From: Ryuthela nishihirai
Lineage: Eukaryota > Arthropoda > Arachnida > Araneae > Heptathelidae
Direction: 5' to 3'
Length of the DNA stretch: 64,000 bases
Assembly (NCBI GenBank): GCA_038380435.1
Contig: JAWZYU010000004.1
Location: forward strand, 20,620,001 to 20,684,000
Below are positions 44,830 through 55,328 of the stretch, in pieces (within the stretch, counting starts at the first letter, position 1; every line of letters starts with the position of its first letter). Below the pieces are notes generated by a model. The model searched no databases. It was not told the origin of the DNA and saw only the letters and a program-made list of their open reading frames with translations. Position numbers and translations under genes: made by a program.

Positions 44830-46990
44830 TATTCGATGTACCGGGTAATAATTTTACCCCTAACCATCTCCATCATAAAGATATGCCTATTTGGCATGAG
44901 TAATAACAAAATATATAAGCAAACCACCCTTAGGTGGGCCCCTAAGAGCAAACATAAGAAAAGCTAAAAATAGCAGTAAAATTGTATAAGAAGCCTAAAA
45001 CCGTTAGGTCTCCTCAGAGAACGCTACCGTTTTAGGTCTCTTGTACTTGTTCAAAACAATAAGATCGTAAAGAATTAGAGAAGAAATAATCTCATAAGGG
45101 TTATTGCTTACAGCCTCAAAAAATCATTTTGAGGTGCGTTTTATATGTGTATATATATATATGATCGATGCCCAGATCCTTATGGAATTGTCTGTTAGTG
45201 ACAAACCAGGGGGCATCGAACCGCAGTTCTCAAAATCTTGTTCTGTAAGAAACGTTCTGTAACTAATACAATCCAGCGGACCATTGCATTACACATGGGC
45301 CTAATAACCCATGTGTAATGCAAAGAGTATCCAAAAACGTAAATTCAGCTGGATTGCCAGCTGAATTTCCGCTGGTATGTCCGCTGGAAATTCAGCTGGC
45401 AATCAAACGCCTAACGTTTTTAGGCGTTTGATTGCCAGCTGAATTTCCAGCGGTGATGTAAAATTCTGTACGACAATTGGTGGGTGTAGTATTCGCCCAT
45501 ATGGGTGAAGCATAGAGAATCACCGGTTTGATGATCATATCATAGAGTAAAAGCTTATGATCAATCATTAAAATGGAATTTCTCCTAAGGAGTGGGCCAA
45601 GCTGGCTCCTAAATGAAATGACTTTGGAGATTATATTATTTATGTGATAGTCCCACTTTAACCTCTTATGTATAACAACTCCACGATATTTGACTGAATC
45701 ATTCAAGTCAATGGGAATATCTTGTAAATGGAGGCAAGTGGGATTCATAATACGCTTTCCAGTAAAAAAGATGGCAGAACTCTTGTCAGAGTTAATCTTT
45801 ATCTTCCATTTTTCGTACCATGTGCCCAGCTCGGTCAACCTATGCTGCAGCCTCTTCAGAGCAATAGCAGGACCGAAGGAGGGAGAGAGTAAGGCAAGGT
45901 CATCTGCGTAAAGTGCAAGATAAATACAATCAAAGGAAGGTAAATCGTATAAGTATAAAGAGAAGAGTGTAGGACCCAAAAGGAAGCCCTGAGGCACACC
46001 CGCAGATATCACTCTTCTTGTAGACATGGCAGATTTAATTTGGACTTGAAATGTCCTTTTGGAGAGATATGATTGGATCAAACAGATGAGTCCAAATCGC
46101 ACTTCAGCTTGTATAAGTTTGGGTAAAAGGCCGTCTAACCAGACGCGGTCAAAGGCTTTGGCCACATCCAGGAAGAGGCAACGGACTCCTTTTTGTTAAG
46201 AGATTCGGCGACTTTCTCCACCACCTTAAGGACCTGGTGTTCGGTAGATTCCGTCTGAAACCAAACTGGATCTCAGGCAGAATAGGGTGGCAGCCAAGAA
46301 AGTCGTCAATACGATTGAGAAAAATCTTTTCAAAAGGCTTACTAATTGTAGACAGCAAGCTGATAGGACGGTAGCTGGATGGAATAGCGGAGTCCTGGCC
46401 TGGTTTATGTAAAAGCTTGACGATGGCATTTTTCCAGACATCAGGAGATATAAGATTTTGAAGTAAATAATTAAATATCGAACAGAAATGCACATGGCTT
46501 TCTTTGGAAGATGTTTCAGCATCCTGTTCGATATTTTTTCTTGGCCCGAGGCTTTATTCAGTTTTAGGCGTTTGATTGCCAGCTGAATTTCCAGCGGTGA
46601 TGTAAAATTCACCCTGGTCCGACCCACCTGATCGAAATGGAGAATGAATTCCCTCACTAATCCACAGGTATGATGGCCAGAAAGATTAAAGTTCTCACGG
46701 AATTGCAATTCGAGGGCATCCGCAAAAGCCTCGGATTTATCTTCATCACTAAAATTTAAACCAGTTTCTCCATGTACAGGTGGGAAACTGGTAAATGATT
46801 TCTTTAAAGCTTTGGTCGTCTTCCAAATGGAATTATCGGTTGTAGATAATGATTCAACTTTCTTATTCCATTGTTCACTTCTAAAAGCTTTGAGGCTGGA
46901 TTTGACCTTGAGTTTTAACGAGTTCTAAAGCCTCTTTATCAGATGTAAATCTATGTCTCTGCCATGCATGTCTTTAGTTTCTTTCGGCGG
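44830..46990 (-). pseudogene. Jockey-type LINE reverse transcriptase, 5'-truncated
   Basis: Minus-strand coding order: RHAWQRHRFTSDKEALELVK and DEDKSEAFADALELQFRENF (46,700-46,985); NFTSPLEIQLAIKRLKLNKA (46,560-46,620); WKNAIVKLLHKPGQD, SSYRPISLLSTISKPFEKIF and PEIQFGFRRN (46,150-46,440). Then VAKAFDRVWLDGLLPKL, SAGVPQGFLLGPTLFSLYL and YLALYADDLALLSP with intact YADD; then YASPIWANTTPTNCRT (45,392-46,165). Beyond a foreign insert (45281-45466) it continues LQNKILRTAVRCP down to about 44,900. Frameshifts are present. Neither endonuclease nor ORF1 is seen. Confidence 0.9.
45281..45466. other. Templated insertion made of local copies and hairpins
   Basis: The reading NCRTEFY of the jockey LINE breaks at 45,466 and resumes at about 45,270. 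The DNA between is a mosaic. 45303-45343 is the exact reverse complement of 47342-47382. 45284-45299 repeats 47362-47377 in direct sense. 45417-45466 is a direct copy of 46,563-46,611. 45378-45411 is its inverted copy, forming a perfect 34-bp hairpin with 45417-45450. Such mosaics are typical of template-switching repair. Confidence 0.85.
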
Positions 46991-47493
46991 CTTATTGTTC
47001 GAAATAAGAAGTATAATGCAACTGAAAACTTAGCGGTAGATAAAATTACTACTATTGAAAAATTTCGGGGACCCAAAAAGTGACCTGCCCCAGGGCCCTG
47101 GTCTGCTTATTCCATCTCTGCCTCATTGGCTGATATATTATAAATTCGATCTTGTGTGGTTTGTTATTCGGTTTTATGAATAAAAATTACTATTACTGTT
47201 ATTCTTTTTATATAATTATTTTTTATAATAATATTACTGTAATTTTTATAATAATTGAGAGATATAAGATGCAGAATATCAAATGAAAAGATGCTGAGAC
47301 GCCAAAAAGTATCCAGTAGAAAATACTTTACAAAACATTTATTTACGTTTTTGGATACTCTTTGCATTACACATGGGTTATTGCGAAAAAAATAAAAAAC
47401 GGTTTTTCTCATCGGTTACGGATGAAAGTAATATGTGATCTTATGGAAATATTATAACGTCTATAGTTGTGAGTTTAGCTTTATAGTTTTTAA

Positions 47494-47989
47494 CAGATTT
47501 TTAAATTTTTTTCGAACCAATGTTTTAGCGGAACCCAAAGTTTTGTAATATTTCTAACATATAGAATATAAATATGCAGCTGCAGAAATGTAAATATTAA
47601 AAAAATGTACTTTTATTGAATAAAGTATACAATACAGTATATTGTATAATTTCTCGGTAAAAAGGATAGAGTTGTTTCGATGAGCATGAAAATTTGAATT
47701 TTTGTATAATTGGTGACAGCTAAAAATCTGAGATCTATCTCAGTATCCATTTATTACTGCATTTTCATTTTCTCCCACTACATAAACTCCGATTCGTATA
47801 TGTAAGCGTTGGAAACGGCAGCAGTGTTTTAGCAGTGTGCCTTGAAACCTGATGAGCTTTTAAATTAAGCTGACGCAAAAGCAGGAGAGAAAAATAGTAG
47901 GAAAATTTTATTTTAAAGCTGAATCACTAGCATTGTCTACATTATCGAAGTTTTATCAACGTTGCGTGAACCCAGTTTGGAAACCACTG
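47494..47989. mobile_element. Possible hAT MITE
   Basis: The right end GTTTGGAAACCACTG is a typical hAT terminus. A candidate left end CAGATTTTTAAATTTTTTTC, then GAACC and GCGGAACCC, is similar to known hAT termini but decayed. Flanking octamers do not match. Confidence 0.35.
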
Positions 47990-48147
47990 AGCTAGATGAA
48001 CTCTTACATATGACGTGTAAATTGGTAATTTGAACTATATGTTAATATTATTAAAGCACCAAAAGCATTTTATGATTAGATCATCTCGTATTGCACCGAA
48101 TCATTTGATAGAAGGGTTTTCATCGTAGCAGTCTAAGCATAGATTGG
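47990..48147. other. No feature seen
   Basis: Short AT-rich spacer. Confidence 0.5.
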
Positions 48148-48517
48148 GTTGGGCTGTTTTTCTCTGAGCGCAGTTTTTCACACAATGGGCTAAATGGCTA
48201 GGTCACGAGGACTCCGAGAACTCAAGGAAGGTTGGGGGAAGAGAACCCATTGGGCAGCTCTTAGGAGGTAGATGGTAGCCTTCCATCAAGACGATCCAGC
48301 GTGTTTTTTAACGTGCACAGGCTATTTCTCTCCCGTAGACGTAGTTACGACTTAACGGGACGGCGGCCATTCCAAGCTCATTGGTGTCTCCTAGTAACCG
48401 AGGTCAGGGCGGGGAATTTTGCTCAGATAAATCTCAACAGTAGCCCAGGTGGGATTTGAACCTGGGAAATGCAGATTACGACCCAGACGCGCTATTGACT
48501 GAGCTACCCTCGCCCCC
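48148..48517 (-). mobile_element. SINE A, full length
   Basis: From GGGTTGGGCTGTTTTTCTCT (tail complement) to CTGAGCTACCCTCGCCCCC (head complement), with GCAGATTACGACCCAGACGC at the anticodon arm. Moderately diverged; no TSD seen. Confidence 0.9.
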
Positions 48518-48699
48518 AAAAGTATCCAAGAGACTGCACTTGAAACGTTTATAAAACACGTGATGCTATTTATTATGTTGTTTATTATTGTTTATGCATG
48601 TTGGAATCAACATGCATAAATGGAAAATAAGGTGATATGAATGCAATAAGAAAAAGCATTGGGCGGTTCATAACGTCACAAACATCTCTTGCGTCCCTG

Positions 48700-49500
48700 C
48701 AGAAAATGCATCTGGTACTCAATCACTTGAATTCGGCACACACCACGCAGTGAACCGACCGATTCATCATCATCTCGCTCGACAGCACCTGCTTACTATC
48801 TTCCTCGTGTTTCCAATCGACACAGTCGGAGTTGCTCAACGAAAGAGACAGAAGATGCTCTCGGAGGCTCGAGCGACGGAAGCTTAGGTGACCCCACGCT
48901 ACAAGGTCCACGGGCTTTGCCGCGACAGCGAAGGGAAAAAACAGTTTATAACCCACGGAGCGAAAGATCAGATACAGCTCGTCTCCGAGTGACATTCCCT
49001 AGAAAGACAAAAAGAAGAGCAATCCGTTGTACAAGTGAGTGGCCATTTAGCGCGTCTCAAGGGACTGCCTCAGCTGGCTTCTCTCATAGGCCGACTGGCC
49101 ATTGATCGGCACGAGGAGGCTAACGCTATAAATCTCGGTAATGCGGCAAGGCGGGGTCATCGCCCCAGGAGACTGCGGCCATCACTACTACCTGCTTTAA
49201 TAGAGAGGGGATCTTCGCTACTGACCATGGGAATTGCATTGTGGGGCTGCTCTTTCTTTTCATCAAGAGAAGCGTCAATCAGGGTCGACTTTATAAAGGA
49301 AGAAGCTCGTTTGAACATTGATTTTGTTGTTACTCTTCGATTGACGTTGCTGATGTTGTTCGATGCTGGAAAGCAAAAGTTTTCTCTCTTACCACACGAA
49401 TTTGTTTCACCTCTTTTTATAAAGCTTCGTAACAAATCGAAATCTTTTCGAAATAGATCTTTCCAACGTGGCCTATCAGGTGTCAAAGAGTGCTAAACGA
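48700..49500. other. CpG-containing, GC-richer island, no gene assigned
   Basis: This region is clearly less AT-rich than its surroundings and holds many CpG. A donor-like ACAAGTGAGTGG lies at 49,031-49,042. Open frames exist (for example 49,035-49,496 plus and 49,157-49,486 minus) but overlap on opposite strands and show no recognisable domain. It could be a first exon/promoter or an unrecognised repeat. Undecided. Confidence 0.35.
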
Positions 49501-49879
49501 ATGAAGAATCTATGCAAATGACTGGAAATATTTAATGTTACCCCTAGAGTAGTGGTTGTCAGTTTTTCCATCCCGGTATTTCTTTATCACGAAATTAATC
49601 GCCATGCCAATCACAAGAGCAAATCATAGTCAAGATTTCTGCTGACATGGAATTTCTCTTTGGTGCATATATCACATTATATGTGATAGATATCGAAGAT
49701 TTATTATTAGAATTGAGCATTGCAGATGTTAAAAATGGGTTTTATGAAAAGAAATACACTACAGGAAATAAAAAATGCAACACTTGCAAGAAGTTCTGCA
49801 AATATGACGAAATTTATGGAGGCGGTAGTATATGGAATTGCATGGGAATGATTAGGTTTGCAGGACGATCGAAACGATT

Positions 49880-50136
49880 GTCTGTGTAAGAACATCTTTG
49901 GCGCTTTAGAACAATTTCACAACGTTTTATCAACCAGGGAGCTTTGGTTGCCTTTATCTGTGCTTGACTGCTCCGTACCTGTGACGTCAGCTCGCGCGTA
50001 TCCGAACGATTGGACAGGCGCGAGCTGACGTCACAGGTGCGGAGCAGTCAAACACAGATAAAGGCAACCAAAGCTCCCTGGTTGACAAAACGTTGTGAAA
50101 ATTGTTCTAAAACGCTAAAAATGTTCTTACACAGAC
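49880..50136. repeat. Long palindrome, arms of about 118 bp
   Basis: The left arm 49880-49997 and the right arm 50018-50136 are near-perfect complements around a 20-nt loop. The right arm is contiguous with the transposase, so the left arm is the inverted duplicate. It lies upstream of and into the N-terminal codons of the transposase. Confidence 0.93.
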
Positions 50137-51206
50137 GTCAACACCTTTCCAACAATTAACAGACTTTAAGCGTGGAAGAATCAACGGCCTCAGAGAAGCT
50201 GGTTTGTCGTACAGAGATGTGGCCAACAAGGTTGGCCACATCTCTGTACGACTCTGTGCTGAGATTGTGGCCAACAAAGTTGGCCACAATCCCAGCACCA
50301 TCGTACACATATGGCGCCAATGGGTTCAAGAAAGATCCAGCACATGCCGACAAGAACCAGGAATACGACGTATGATTACGGAGCGACAGGACCGCCATTT
50401 GAGACATATGGCATTGCGTGACAGATTCGCGACTACAACATAACTGCAAAGGGACTGGCAACAGGTAACACGTCGAATACCTACCAGGCGGACGGTAAAC
50501 AGGTTTTTACATTTATAATTGCGAGCCTATCGTCCTGTACTGCGTTTGTCCCTCACATCTGCTCACGTGCAAGCACGTCTTCAGTGGTGTCGTCTCAGAC
50601 AGAATTGGGACGAACAAGACTGGAGTACCGTGGTGTTTATTGAAGAATCTCGTTTTTGTCTTGGTCATCACGACGATAAACAACGTGTTCGCCGTCATCC
50701 AGGGGAAAAGAACGCCACCCAATGCGTGCGACATCGTCACACAGCTCCAGCACCTGGTATCTTGGTGTGGGGTGCCATTAGTCGGACATCTCAGTCAGAA
50801 CTGGCCATCAAAAGAGAATCTCTAACTGTCCAACCATATGTCACCAACATTTTGCAGCCAGTGGCTGTTCCATTTGTTCAGCAGCATGGAACATTTTACC
50901 AGCAAGATAACGCCCGTCCCACACACAGCCCGCATTTGTCTGCAGTATCTATACGAGCAAAACGTTCAGGTACTACCATGGCCAGCATGCTCGCTGGACC
51001 TTTCACTTATTGAACACGTCTGGGACATGATGGGCCGACAGCTCCAACAACACCCAAGAGGTGCGCCAACCACTGTCGCTGAAATAGAACAGTGACAATG
51101 GTGTTCTATCCCTCAGGAGGACATTATATAGCTGTACGATAGCCTTCCTTGCCGTCTTCACGAATGCATTGCTGTGCGGGGCGGTTCAACATCACACTAA
51201 TTATAT
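50119..51206 (+). pseudogene. Tc1 transposase pseudogene
   Basis: Plus-strand reading starts NVLTQTSTPFQQLTDFKRGR (N-terminal helix-turn-helix) and continues GLSYRDVANKVGH. It is then broken by an extra segment from two short palindromes before resuming VGHNPSTIVHIWRQWVQERS. The catalytic part has STVVFIEESRFCL, where the family has FSDES, so the first catalytic Asp is Glu. Then follow TAPAPGILVWGAISR and YQQDNARP (second Asp). After a frameshift come VQVLPWPACSLDLSLIEHVW (catalytic Glu) and CIAVRGGSTSH. Stops near 50,440-50,520 and frameshifts show it is inactive. Confidence 0.9.
50206..50298. repeat. Two adjacent snap-back palindromes in transposase codons
   Basis: The first palindrome has perfect 22-bp arms (50206-50227 and 50231-50252) with loop AAG. 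The second has 20-bp arms (50256-50275 and 50279-50298) with loop AAA and one or two mismatches. Both fold on the codons for VANKVG and add 16 extra residues. Confidence 0.92.
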
Positions 51207-51599
51207 CACTTTACCGGGTAGATAAAGTGGTAGTTTCCATTATTTTTTTTGATAATGTAATCAATCGCACATCTCAGTGTATGCTAACAGCTGACTGCGT
51301 TTCAATAAAATGGCATTAATCCTCCATGGTGTTCCAATTTTTTTTCCTGTATTGTGTATATTTTATTAACGCTATTTGATAACAATAAATAAATACAAAT
51401 GTGATATGCAAAAATATCATATTTGCCCAATTTTAGGGAGGCCTCGAATATAAAGAGATTTTCAGAAGCTCCACAAATTACGTTTTTAACTTATTTTTCA
51501 AGTTTCTCATGTTAGATTTAAATGCTGATGCAAAACATCCGCACGATTGAATTTTGTCGCTTTCCAGTTTTGAAACGTCAAAGAGAAAAAATGTGCTAG

Positions 51600-52405
51600 A
51601 GGACTGCCATAGAGGATTCGGTTAGATTTAACGATTCCTTGACCACATGAAGCACAGTTCCATATTAAAAGAAAAGAAGCAAAAACACAGGACTGTACAG
51701 GCGCTCAAAAAAGTATCCGAACACTATGACTGATTACAGAATTCAGAAAAAATATCTGGCAACGATTTTTTTGGAAATTAGTGATCTGGCAACCTTCGTG
51801 TCACGTGACTCGAAGGTGCCAGATCACCAATTTCCAAAAAAATCGTTGCCAGATATTTTTTTCTGAATTCTGTAATCAGACATAGTGTTCGGATACTTTT
51901 TTGAGCGACTGTAGGTGGTCATATTATTTTGATACTAGATCGTGTGGGCTCACTCACGAAAATATTGAGCGTGTGCAGTTACCGTTCACAGCAAACTGGA
52001 GCGTGTGCAGTAACTGCACACGCTCCAGTTTGCTGTGAACGGTAACTGGAGCGTGTACAGTTGCTGTACACGCTCCAGATATTTTTCCTGAATTCTGTAA
52101 TCACGTGACACGAAGGTTGCCAGATCACTAATTTCCAAAAAAATCGTTGCCAGATATTTTTTCTGAATTCTGTAATCAGACATAGTGTTCGGATACTTTT
52201 TTGAGCGACTGTACTAGGGGATTGTGTCATAGCGTTTCCTTGAATAAAGAAAATGACAGATCCACAATAAAGGGAAAGAATGTGAAACATAGAAACAGTA
52301 TTGTCTTAGGAGATTGAATCATATTTAGCCATTCCATGAGCAAATAAATGTTATTCCACATTAAAGGAAAAGAATGTAAGACACAGAAACTGGATTGTCT
52401 CAGAC
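51600..52405 (+). repeat. Tandem repeat, about 90-bp unit, three copies
   Basis: Units near 51,600-51,697, 52,214-52,305 and 52,306-52,405 share TTCCATATTAAAAGAAAAGA-like and CAGAAACTGGATTGTCTCAG-like blocks. The composite MITE (51698-52211) is inserted between the first two. Confidence 0.65.
51698..52211 (+). mobile_element. Composite multi-hairpin Tc1-type MITE, copy 1
   Basis: Flanked by TA (51696-51697 and 52212-52213). It consists of a full 215-bp fold-back, a spacer beginning GGTGGTCATATTATTTTGAT, a perfect 34-bp-arm palindrome (51978-52011 and 52013-52046), a 14-bp-arm hairpin (52047-52060 and 52064-52077), then a half fold-back ending with the same terminus GAGCGACTG. The order is identical at 61957 and, inverted, at 53538. 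Confidence 0.93.
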
Positions 52406-52587
52406 GATGGAAGTAATAGTTGTCACTCACGCTCACAGCCTAATATTTTAGTAATAAAGTATCATGGGAAAGGATTTTTCAGCAAATTATTTCATGTTGC
52501 TTTTCAACAAGAGTTTGTTTTTTCTGTGAAACTTTATTACTGAATTATATAACATTGTGAATGTGAGTGATAAATATTACTTCCATC
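52406..52587. mobile_element. MITE with 58-bp imperfect inverted repeats
   Basis: GATGGAAGTAATA at 52406 and its complement ending at 52587 begin arms of about 58 bp that also share TCACTCAC.CTCACA and AGTAATAAAGT. The TSD and superfamily are unclear. Confidence 0.7.
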
Positions 52588-52625
52588 ACATGAGGCAGCA
52601 TTGCTGGCCGATTCCCGACATGTGG

Positions 52626-53010
52626 GAGGGCGGGGGTGGCTCAGTCGGTAGCGCGCCAGTCTCGTAATCTGTAGTTCCCAGGTTCGAGTCCCAGCTGGGT
52701 CAGCGTTGAGATTTATCTCCGCAAAATTCCCCGCCTTGCTCACGGTCAGTAGGGGACACCGATGGGCTTGGAAAGGCCGCCGTCCGTCGGATGGGACGTT
52801 AAGCCGTGGCCCCGTGTGCGGGAGAGCCATACCCTGTGCACGTTAAAGAACACGCTGGATGGTCTTGACGGGAGGCTACCATCTGTCTCCCAACAGCTGC
52901 TCCAGTGGGTCCCCTCCCCCAACCTTCTCTGAGCCTTCGGGGTCCATGTGACCTGGCTATTTAGCCCATGGTGTGCAAAAAAGTGCCGCTCAGAGGTAAA
53001 ACAACAACAA
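52626..53010 (+). mobile_element. SINE A, best preserved copy
   Basis: Complete from GAGGGCGGGGGTGGCTCAG to the tail GAGGTAAAACAACAACAA. Perfect 12-bp TSD CCCGACATGTGG at 52614-52625 and 53011-53022. The tail is an (AAC)n repeat. Low divergence from the family consensus suggests a young insertion. Confidence 0.95.
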
Positions 53011-53109
53011 CCCGACATGTGGCGCCAATAAATGCGGAATATGAAGAATGCTTATATATCACGTTGCTGAAGAAAACGGTTAATCTCTGATGGTGTACTG
53101 ATGTAGTCA

Positions 53110-53162
53110 TATCATAACTGGCATATTTCTGGGAGACGTGGGTTCGAATCCCACTCGGGACA
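53110..53162 (+). pseudogene. tRNA-like fragment with perfect T-arm
   Basis: GTGGGTTCGAATCCCAC forms a perfect 5-bp T-stem with a standard T-loop (B box). Upstream TAGTCATATCATAACTGG is a weak A box. The acceptor and anticodon stems do not pair, so this is a pseudo-tRNA or SINE relic. Confidence 0.45.
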
Positions 53163-53170
53163 AAACCAAA

Positions 53171-53535
53171 TTTTTTCAGTTAATTATTTCAAGTGTTTCT
53201 TGTCTAGAGGACATTTTCCTGTGACACTATTACTGTAACATTTCACTAAATCAAGTGAATAGCAAATGGATGAAAGAGACATTGTTTAATTAATACGTAT
53301 TATCAGAATCGACCAGAAATATCACTAACACATAAAACCTTTATTTTCCGAAATGTAAAGTAACAAATATCATCACCTATTTACTTTGTTTTCTTATTAT
53401 TCACGACATTACATAATTCTGAAACAAGCTTGTTCTACAGTGTTTCAATCAAACTGTTCAATCTAGTTATTCATACGCGTTTATCCTGAGTTAGAGTCAA
53501 TTGCTCAGTAAGTCAGTCCTGAGTTAAAGCTGTTG
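53171..53535. other. No feature seen
   Basis: AT-rich spacer without recognised repeats. Confidence 0.5.
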
Positions 53536-53537
53536 TA

Positions 53538-54019
53538 CAGTCGCTCAAAAAAAGTATCCGAACACTATGGTTGATCACAGAATTCAGAAAAAATATCTGG
53601 CACCGATCTTTTTAGAAATTAGTGATCTGGCAACCTTCGTGTCACGTGATTACAGAATTCAGGAAAAATATCTGGAGCGTGTACAGCAACTGTACACGCT
53701 CCAGTTACCGTTCACAGCAAACTGGAGCGTGTGCAGTTACTGCACACGCTCAATATTTCCGTGAGTGAGCCCACACGATCTAGTATCAAAATAATATGAC
53801 CACCTACAGTCGCTCAAAAAAGTATCCGAACACTACGGTTGATTACAAAATTCAGAAAAACTATCTGGCACCGATTGTTTTAGAAATTAGTGAGCTGGCA
53901 ACCTTCGTGTCACGTGACACGAAGGTTGCCAGATCACAATTTCTAAAAAAATCGTTGCCAGATAGTTTTTCTGAATTTTGTAATCAACCGTAATGTTCGG
54001 ATACTTTTTTCAGCGACAG
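53538..54019 (-). mobile_element. Composite multi-hairpin Tc1-type MITE, copy 2 (inverted)
   Basis: Flanked by TA (53536-53537 and 54020-54021). Same parts as 51698-52211 in reverse order: half fold-back, hairpins, CTAGTATCAAAATAATATGA, then the full fold-back with central GTGTCACGTGACAC. The large central palindrome is partly shortened. Confidence 0.92.
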
Positions 54020-54712
54020 TACTTTAATACTGCATGCCAATTGTAATTACGTCCCTTGACATCGTTTGTGTGGCATAGTGGTCTGCCCAATGCATCCTAG
54101 ATCTTCCAGTTTTTTTTAAGCTTTAGGTATAATATTCATAACTTTATTGGTAAATAATCTGCAGTTATGCAAACATGCAACGTAGCCAAACTAAAGAAAT
54201 ATTTCCCTAAGTAAGATACTGCTAGTGGTGAATGACTGCTCCTTTATCTAACCTCATCATTACTTACAAACTACCCAATTCCCAAGACACAGCAAAAAAT
54301 CAAAAGCATCAAATGTCCTGTTATCTTGCTTGCAAAGTATCCGAGTTTCACTACCACAGGAAGTTTTAAAAAGAACCAATTGTTTTACTGCCTAATACTA
54401 GTCGTTAGGCATGTACGGCATTTTTCCACCGTAACCGAAGGTTTTTTAAAAGTAGCAGCAATCTTTTTTTTTATCTCAAGTCGCGCGTTATCAGTAACTC
54501 TCACACAATTCCCGAGATAATTAAAGTTGGTGAGCAGCCATTTTAAAGAACTGAAGCATAACCATCTTGACCCATTTTAGTTTCCTCTCTATTTATTTCC
54601 GGACTTAGTTATTGCCACTGTCATCAACACCTTAACGAAAGAATTCGTATCTTCAACATCGTTTATAAAAAGCGTCCACCTAATCTATGTTAGATATTTT
54701 CAAATCTATGGA

Positions 54713-55328
54713 CAGGGTGTACACAGTCTTCGGCCCATTTAACAATTTTACTCCACCGCTGTGAAAACTGGATAATATATAAAATATTTTTTAATCTGTC
54801 TCCGATAAGGTGAAGGTGGTTTAATAAGACGAAAGGCAAAATTTTGAATTAAATTCTGCCGTCCCGTTGCCGAGTGGTTAGCGCATTTGGCTACTGATCT
54901 AAAGGACCTAGGTTCGAGCCCCCGGGTAAGGCATGGATGTATGTGTCGTTTTTCTGCTGAGGTCCTGCCATCCTCACAGACCTTCTACAATGGTATATAA
55001 ACTGACAGGTCAGACCTCTGTGGCAAGCAGCTGCTTGATGTTTTTTTTACTAGTTGCAACGTCATTGAAGCCGAATGTTTGGCAGCTCATTCTGGGATTC
55101 AGTTCCATCATCACACAGTGCTTCAACAAGTGTTGATATTAAAATAAACTCTTTATTAATATTTAATTTTTATTTTTATTATTTTGCACCTATACGTAAG
55201 ACAAGTAAAATACAATATAAAAGTTCAATTTTTTTTCTCTCTATTACAATACCCTCCCAACCATTGACCCACGCACACATAATATTTTTCAATTTGGGCC
55301 CAATGGCAAAAACGTTTGTGCACCACTG
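54713..55328. mobile_element. hAT-like insertion in RTE copy 3
   Basis: The left end CAGGGTGTACACAGTCTTCG and the right end, whose complement is CAGTGGTGCACAAACG, resemble hAT termini. The LINE resumes on both sides at adjacent positions. The octamers outside no longer match. A SINE C lies within it. Confidence 0.55.
54859..55040 (+). mobile_element. SINE C, complete
   Basis: CCGTCCCGTTGCCGAGTGG (A box), GGTTCGAGCCCCCGGG (B box), GGCATGGATGTATGTG and GGCAAGCAGCTGCTTGATG followed by a T-run. Confidence 0.9.

Larger units (their letters stand above)
41636..47120 (+). mobile_element. hAT element relic, 5.5 kb with nested insertions
   Basis: The left end CAGTGCCCGAACTAGGC and the right end, whose complement is CAGAGATGGAATAAGC, are related; both are followed inward by GGGCC-rich DNA. 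The octamer CCTCATTG occurs immediately outside each end (41628-41635 and 47121-47128), a perfect hAT-type TSD. On the plus strand inside are fragments of a hAT transposase (42450-42960 and 43425-43645). The original element was later filled by a SINE A dimer, two SINE C, a SINE B and a jockey LINE. The TSD match at this distance plus hAT ends plus hAT coding relics makes the assignment strong. Confidence 0.85.
49762..51350 (+). mobile_element. Tc1/mariner element with TIRs and TA duplication
   Basis: The left end CAGGAAATAAAAAATGCAAC and the right end, whose complement is CAGGAAAAAAAATTGGAACA, form imperfect TIRs. TA flanks both sides (49760-49761 and 51351-51352). The length of 1.59 kb is typical for Tc1 elements. 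It contains a transposase pseudogene and three inverted duplications. Confidence 0.88.

Noticed and set aside
49035..49496. 153-codon plus-strand frame
   Set aside because: An antisense frame of 109 codons is open over the same DNA and no domain is visible; kept only as a composition-based observation.
8202..53018. Recurrent frames reading HGLNGQVTWTPKAQRRLGEG (then THWNSCWE), as at 8202-8465, 11094-11315, 41856-42279 and 52746-53018
   Set aside because: They are open frames of the SINE A body in one orientation. Conservation follows the SINE RNA, and the sequence is flanked by SINE TSDs.
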